A stretch of 23,377 bases of DNA from positions 12,712 to 36,088 of the forward strand of contig PS015280.1 of assembly GCA_048213135.1 (NCBI GenBank), in the 5' to 3' direction. The DNA comes from Reclinomonas americana ATCC 50394 (taxonomy: Eukaryota > Jakobida > Jakobea > Jakobida). Positions 19,213 to 23,377 of this stretch are shown here, one piece after another; the stretch's first letter is position 1, and the number at the start of each line of letters is the position of its first letter. Position numbers and translations under genes: made by a program. The notes beneath the pieces are model-generated. The model worked only from the letters and a program-made list of their open reading frames with translations, did no database searches and had not been told where the DNA came from.

Positions 19213-22200
19213 TTACGAGTGCGGTGGCGGCGATGATGCGACCAACTGCGATGGCAGTTGCGCCGCCGCTGCATGTGTCGGTGGTTGTCGATAGTGCACA
19301 AAACTGGACGAAGCCGACGCCGGCAGCGACGTGCGTCCAAACGATGCCGCGCCGGATCCGCCCGGCACTGGCGACTGACGCGAGGCGGCAGCCAGATCCG
19401 CCGTGGACGATTCGTACAAGCCAACGGCGACGCCGTTGCGAATGCGACCAGTGAGCAAGAAGCCCTTGACGGTACCGGTGCTGCTGCTCTTCGCCTCCAC
19501 TGTTCGCTCGTCAAAGGCGTACTTGGAGTGCACGAGATCGTACGTCGCCTGGCTCACTTGTATCTGCATCGGTTCTCCGCCAGACTCCATGTACGACGCC
19601 ATGTTGACCGTGTCTGAGGGGAGGGGAGAGGGCGCCTCAGTTCTGCGTGCACATCTGACGAAGACGACAGTATACTTGCTGCATACCTCCCCACATATCC
19701 CACTGGAATCGCTTTCGGCCAATGACACCGGCCGTCACCGGACCGGTATGGATACCCACTCGGATCTGCATGCGGGACCACACCACATTCCAGTCAGCAC
19801 GCGATGCAGACAACGCCTGCTGTAATGCAGCTGACGCACCGACAAGAAATTCTCGTATGCAATGGTAATATAGCCGAGCGCGGCCTCGATGAGATCGACG
19901 GCAGCATGCGCCGCGCCCACCGAGTCCAAGGCCTGCAGTCCGCAACATGCCATGTACGAGTCACCGATGGTTTTCACCTTGGTGACGTTGTACTGGCCCG
20001 AAATCTCGTCAAACATCGAGAACAACGTGTCCAGCATCTCCACCAGCTCAATCGACGAAATCGTGGACGACAGCTCCGTGAAACCTGCAGTTGCAGCGAG
20101 TTGAGTCAGCCGCACTACTCGTGCATGAGCTCTTCAGGATCAGTGCTCTCACCGACAATGTCCAAGAACAGCACCGAGGCAAACTCGTGGATCTCGGCCA
20201 GAGGTCGATCATTGCTGTGCACTTGCAACTGTGCGGCCACATGACTCGGCAGAATGTTCAGCAACAGCTCGTGCGACTTGTGCTTCTCCTCCTCCAGTTG
20301 CTTCTCCCGCTGCAGCTCTTTTGTGCGATCTCGGAAGAAGCACGTGAACACTGGAACTTGGCCGATGTAACCGAAGTGGAATGACACCTGAGAAAGAGAG
20401 TTGCGTTGGCGAGACTGAGAGATTTGGCCAATGCAACAACGCAAGAAATAGAACAACTCACCCACGCCAGAAACGTGGAGTATTTGCTTGCTTGCACTTG
20501 GGTGTCGCCATCATCGTTCCATATCTCGCGGTCACCCATCACGTCACGGTCACTGTCAGCAGCACCGTTGTCACTGTCCACCAGTGAGCGGAACGTGTCC
20601 CATCGGACGCATGTCATCTGCGCGTGAAACGCTCGGCAGGTCAGTAGACTTGGTCGAGACCGATCTCGCCCACGAAAAACAAGACGCAGCTTGTCGCTCA
20701 AATGCACGCGACCGTCGACGACTCTTCAGAAACTCTTGCACCTCCAAGCGTATTTCGTTGAGACTGCGCTCGTCAAACACTTGCTTCATCTGTTGGAGAT
20801 GCGGAGGAGTCATGAGCAAAGTACGCGCACACGCTGTCAGCGAGGCCACGCACCCCATCTCCCAAGAGTCGTGCGGCGGGCAGACCAATCATGGTCTCTG
20901 CAGACTTGTTCAGCTGCCGCACGCAGCCGTGCTGATCGAATTCCATGAAGCCATCCGCGGCGGTACTGAGCACTGTCAACATTTTCTGCTGCTTCTCAGT
21001 GACCTTTCTGTCGAGTTCCTTGCGGAAAGCGCGAGAGTCGTCGGCCAGGAACGCATGTATCTCGGGCACTGAGTCTATCACCGGCAGCGGAAGCTCCAGC
21101 AACATGTGTGACACACGATGCACCTACGTAGGCACGTCAGTGTCAGAAACTGTGCAGGTAGCGGCAGTCGACGCACCTCTTCGCACAGCTCGGAGATAAT
21201 ATGTCGCCACAAGAACCAGTAGAGCGCGGGCAGCAAGCAGATGGAGATCACGAGGTGTACGATGCTGGCCGTGACAAACCAGAATGTTGCCGGCACATAC
21301 ATCTGTCGACGCGAAGGGCGCGGCGGTGAGAAGACTTGACAAGCGGTGAGAGACGACTCGATGGAGCATCTCACACCTTGACGTAGACGGTGTAAGCCTT
21401 GTTGTAGATGGCCAGAAAAATTTGCAGCACGCCAACTGCGCGCACGAGTCAGTCGAAGCACTTCCCCACCACCAATTAGCCATGCACAACGTACCCAGGC
21501 CCTGCCACTCGGGAAGTAAAGACAGCTTTTTGCCTCGCAGCGGGTTCTGCGCGTTGAGAGTTGCTGCAAGTGACAGTGCAACACGCATTGTGGTGTCGAG
21601 ATTGTTGGGCACGGTGCACGGCGACAAGGACGGATCCCAGCAGTCGCCAACGAGGATCTTGCATGCACCCAGTTGATGAGCATTACGATGCGACAACAGA
21701 AGGAGGAGGATACCACATGCAGCGCAACATTGTCCAAGTCGGCGCTTCGACGGAGAAGCCCAGTGCCACCACTCTGATACAAGTAGATGTTCCAAAAGTT
21801 GCGAACTGTTTCGATTGCTCTGACACTTGTTGCACTGCATCGGAATTAGTTTCGAAGTGCAGCTGTGAAAGAACCACGGCGACGCAACGTGGCATCGGCT
21901 GCAGGGACCCGTTCATTGAAGGCCTGTTGGACGAACGAATCTACCAAATCCGACATCGCCACACCGAGTGCCTGCACATGAAAGTCGTTGCGTCAAAAAC
22001 AATTACCAATCCACAAACGAAACTGCCAGAGGCAGAGAGTCAGACTGACCGTCAAGTTCAGCGCGTCATCCGATAGAACGTCTTCCAGCTTCGTGTACGT
22101 CACCGCAATAATAACCCAGCACGCAAGGCAAATAGCCACAAACGTCACAGTGATGAGCAGCGCTCGAATCAGCTTTCTGCGAATGCTGCTACTTCGGTCA

Positions 22201-23377
22201 CCTGTGGTGTATTCGTGGTTAATGCGTCTATGTCGTGTACAATGACGCTCGACAGCAGCCAGCCTCCTCACCCTCACGAACGGCGTCGGAGCACGGCAAT
22301 CCAACAGTCTGCACGTGCGACGTGTATTTGGATCGAGTGCGGGTGCGGACACGACGCACGACGCTTTTCGGCAGTTTAGAGAACAGAAACAAGAAGCTGA
22401 ATACCACACAGTCCAACTCGGTGAGGAATCGATAAAGAGACATTGAGAAAAGCGGCAGTGCGCTGGTAACTTTGTGCGCTCGCTAACAGCACGGTATAAT
22501 GCTGGGATTGTGAATACCGCCAGCAGGAGCATCACAAAGACGCCGAGACACACAACCACCACCGTGAAACTGATGATTCGTGTTCTCAACGTCGCTTGCA
22601 ACTCCTGCAACAAGAGTGCGAATCAGATGAAGACGAATCACCATTAGGCGGCCACGCCTGTCAGCGTTATTACCTGTTGGAATTCCGAGCCGCGACCGAG
22701 CACTGTCGTATTGATCGTGTGCGTGTTGTCCATCACATATCGCAACGCCGTGTAACATGAAACAAATGGCACAGTGTTGCCGCCATAGATGCACTGCGCA
22801 CAGCACACAACGGATGGTCACGATCCGTCTGGCCGCAAACAACCAGACGAAACAAATAGAAACAACGCACCCCTTGAATTGTGGCGAACGCATCAGCGGC
22901 CTCGCCAATCACGTCCAATATGTTGCGATCGGCAGTGAACGAGGCCTGGTCCTTTGGGCTGCCTGCCGAGTACCGCATGTTACACGTCGTTTGCAAGAGT
23001 AGATTTCTAACCGAATCCTCTTCGTACACCAGTGGTGTCCACATCTTGAGAATGGAAAACGCCTGCATTTGCAATGCCACCTTTGAAACTGCAGCTGATG
23101 CACACTCAAAGCCACAAATATGGACGCACCTGTGCTCCTGATTGCACAACCATGCCAGCTAGGGCTTGACTGGCGGGACTTGTGAAATCGAATCCTGAGG
23201 GCGTAGTGACGATTTCTGTCATTGTGTTCGTAGCCGCACCTGCATCAGATATCAGGAAAGAATGAGCGTCAGCTCATGGCTTGTGCTACGCAGTTCGCTC
23301 AACAGACACTCACCGTACTGTGCCAACGTGGACCACACAAGGATCCAGTGATATCTCGCCAAGCTTCTCACATTAAT
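19213..23377 (-). CDS. Membrane-bound class III adenylyl cyclase with PAS-like region (5' partial)
   Basis: Exons (minus) include 23377-23314, 23239-23130, 23062-22871, 22793-22674, 22604-22488, about 22178-22050, 21971-21909, 21862-21752, 21657-21495, 21435-21377, 21302-21177, 21123-20854, 20789-about 20700, about 20700-20462, 20387-20153, 20084-19840, 19765-19687 and 19613-19213 (TAA). Order: extracellular segment, TM (IISFTVVVVCLGVFVMLLL), TM (ALLITVTFVAICLACWVII), a second extracellular segment, TM (FWFVTASIVHLVISICLL), a PAS-like region (GFMEFDQHGCVRQLNKSAE), a helix with LLLNILPSHVA, then the catalytic domain. VLFLDIVGFTE and TIGDSYMA supply both metal-binding Asp. K in VKTIGD and D in WDMWGD indicate ATP rather than GTP. 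The usual transition-state Arg is Tyr (NMASYMES). Frames are unresolved near 22490-22440 and 20730-20690. The 5' end lies beyond the window. Confidence 0.9.

Noticed and set aside
11206-19215. A ciliate-like code with TAA/TAG read as Gln, suggested by the transporter TAA followed by TGA and by the in-frame TAA between the cyclase and the SANT-like gene
   Set aside because: Across some 2,000 or more codons of the best-resolved exons no internal TAA or TAG is seen, and the WD40 model ends in TAG. A single in-frame TAA is better explained as a stop, readthrough or mutation.

Overview
This is a eukaryotic nuclear scaffold, most likely from a free-living unicellular protist. Every recognisable protein is split by many short introns, mostly 56-90 nt with a few near 40 nt, and coding DNA is GC-rich. 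The content (class III nucleotidyl cyclase with PAS-like and membrane segments, lectin/repeat surface protein, Atg22-like transporter, penicillin-acylase-family enzyme) does not fix a lineage. I rebuilt exons by hand from splice motifs, reading-frame phase and family motifs. No transcript or database evidence was available.

Layout: 15-142 is a pure (TC)64 microsatellite, probably inside an intron. 265-9148 (+) is the 3' part of a very large secreted or surface protein: Ig/TIG-like segments, an array of about 82-85-residue Gly/Ser/Thr/Val repeats, a PPC-like beta domain and a C-terminal L-type (legume-like) lectin domain. Four runs of N interrupt it, and two sub-contigs (1820-2508 and 5389-5812) lie in inverted orientation. 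9142-10212 (-) is a WD40-repeat gene with several frame breaks. 10211-11134 (+) encodes a 244-residue Pro/Ser-rich protein. 11206-13741 (-) is an Atg22-like/MFS transporter. 14002-17655 (+) is a penicillin-acylase (Ntn-hydrolase) family enzyme of about 900 residues in 15 exons. 17849-19209 (-) is a 334-residue protein with a C-terminal SANT/Myb-like segment. 19213-23377 (-) is an adenylyl cyclase whose 5' end lies beyond the window.

The genes are extremely compact. Two convergent genes overlap by 7 bp, two divergent genes may share one CATG as opposing start codons, and the cyclase stop codon lies 3 nt upstream of, and in frame with, the next ATG. No operon-like pathway is evident; the genes look like unrelated membrane, surface, hydrolytic and signalling functions. 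The strongest observations are the two inverted assembly blocks that rejoin in frame when flipped, a second class of 5' splice site (GTTGCGT), the in-frame cyclase/SANT junction, and a cyclase lacking the usual transition-state Arg.
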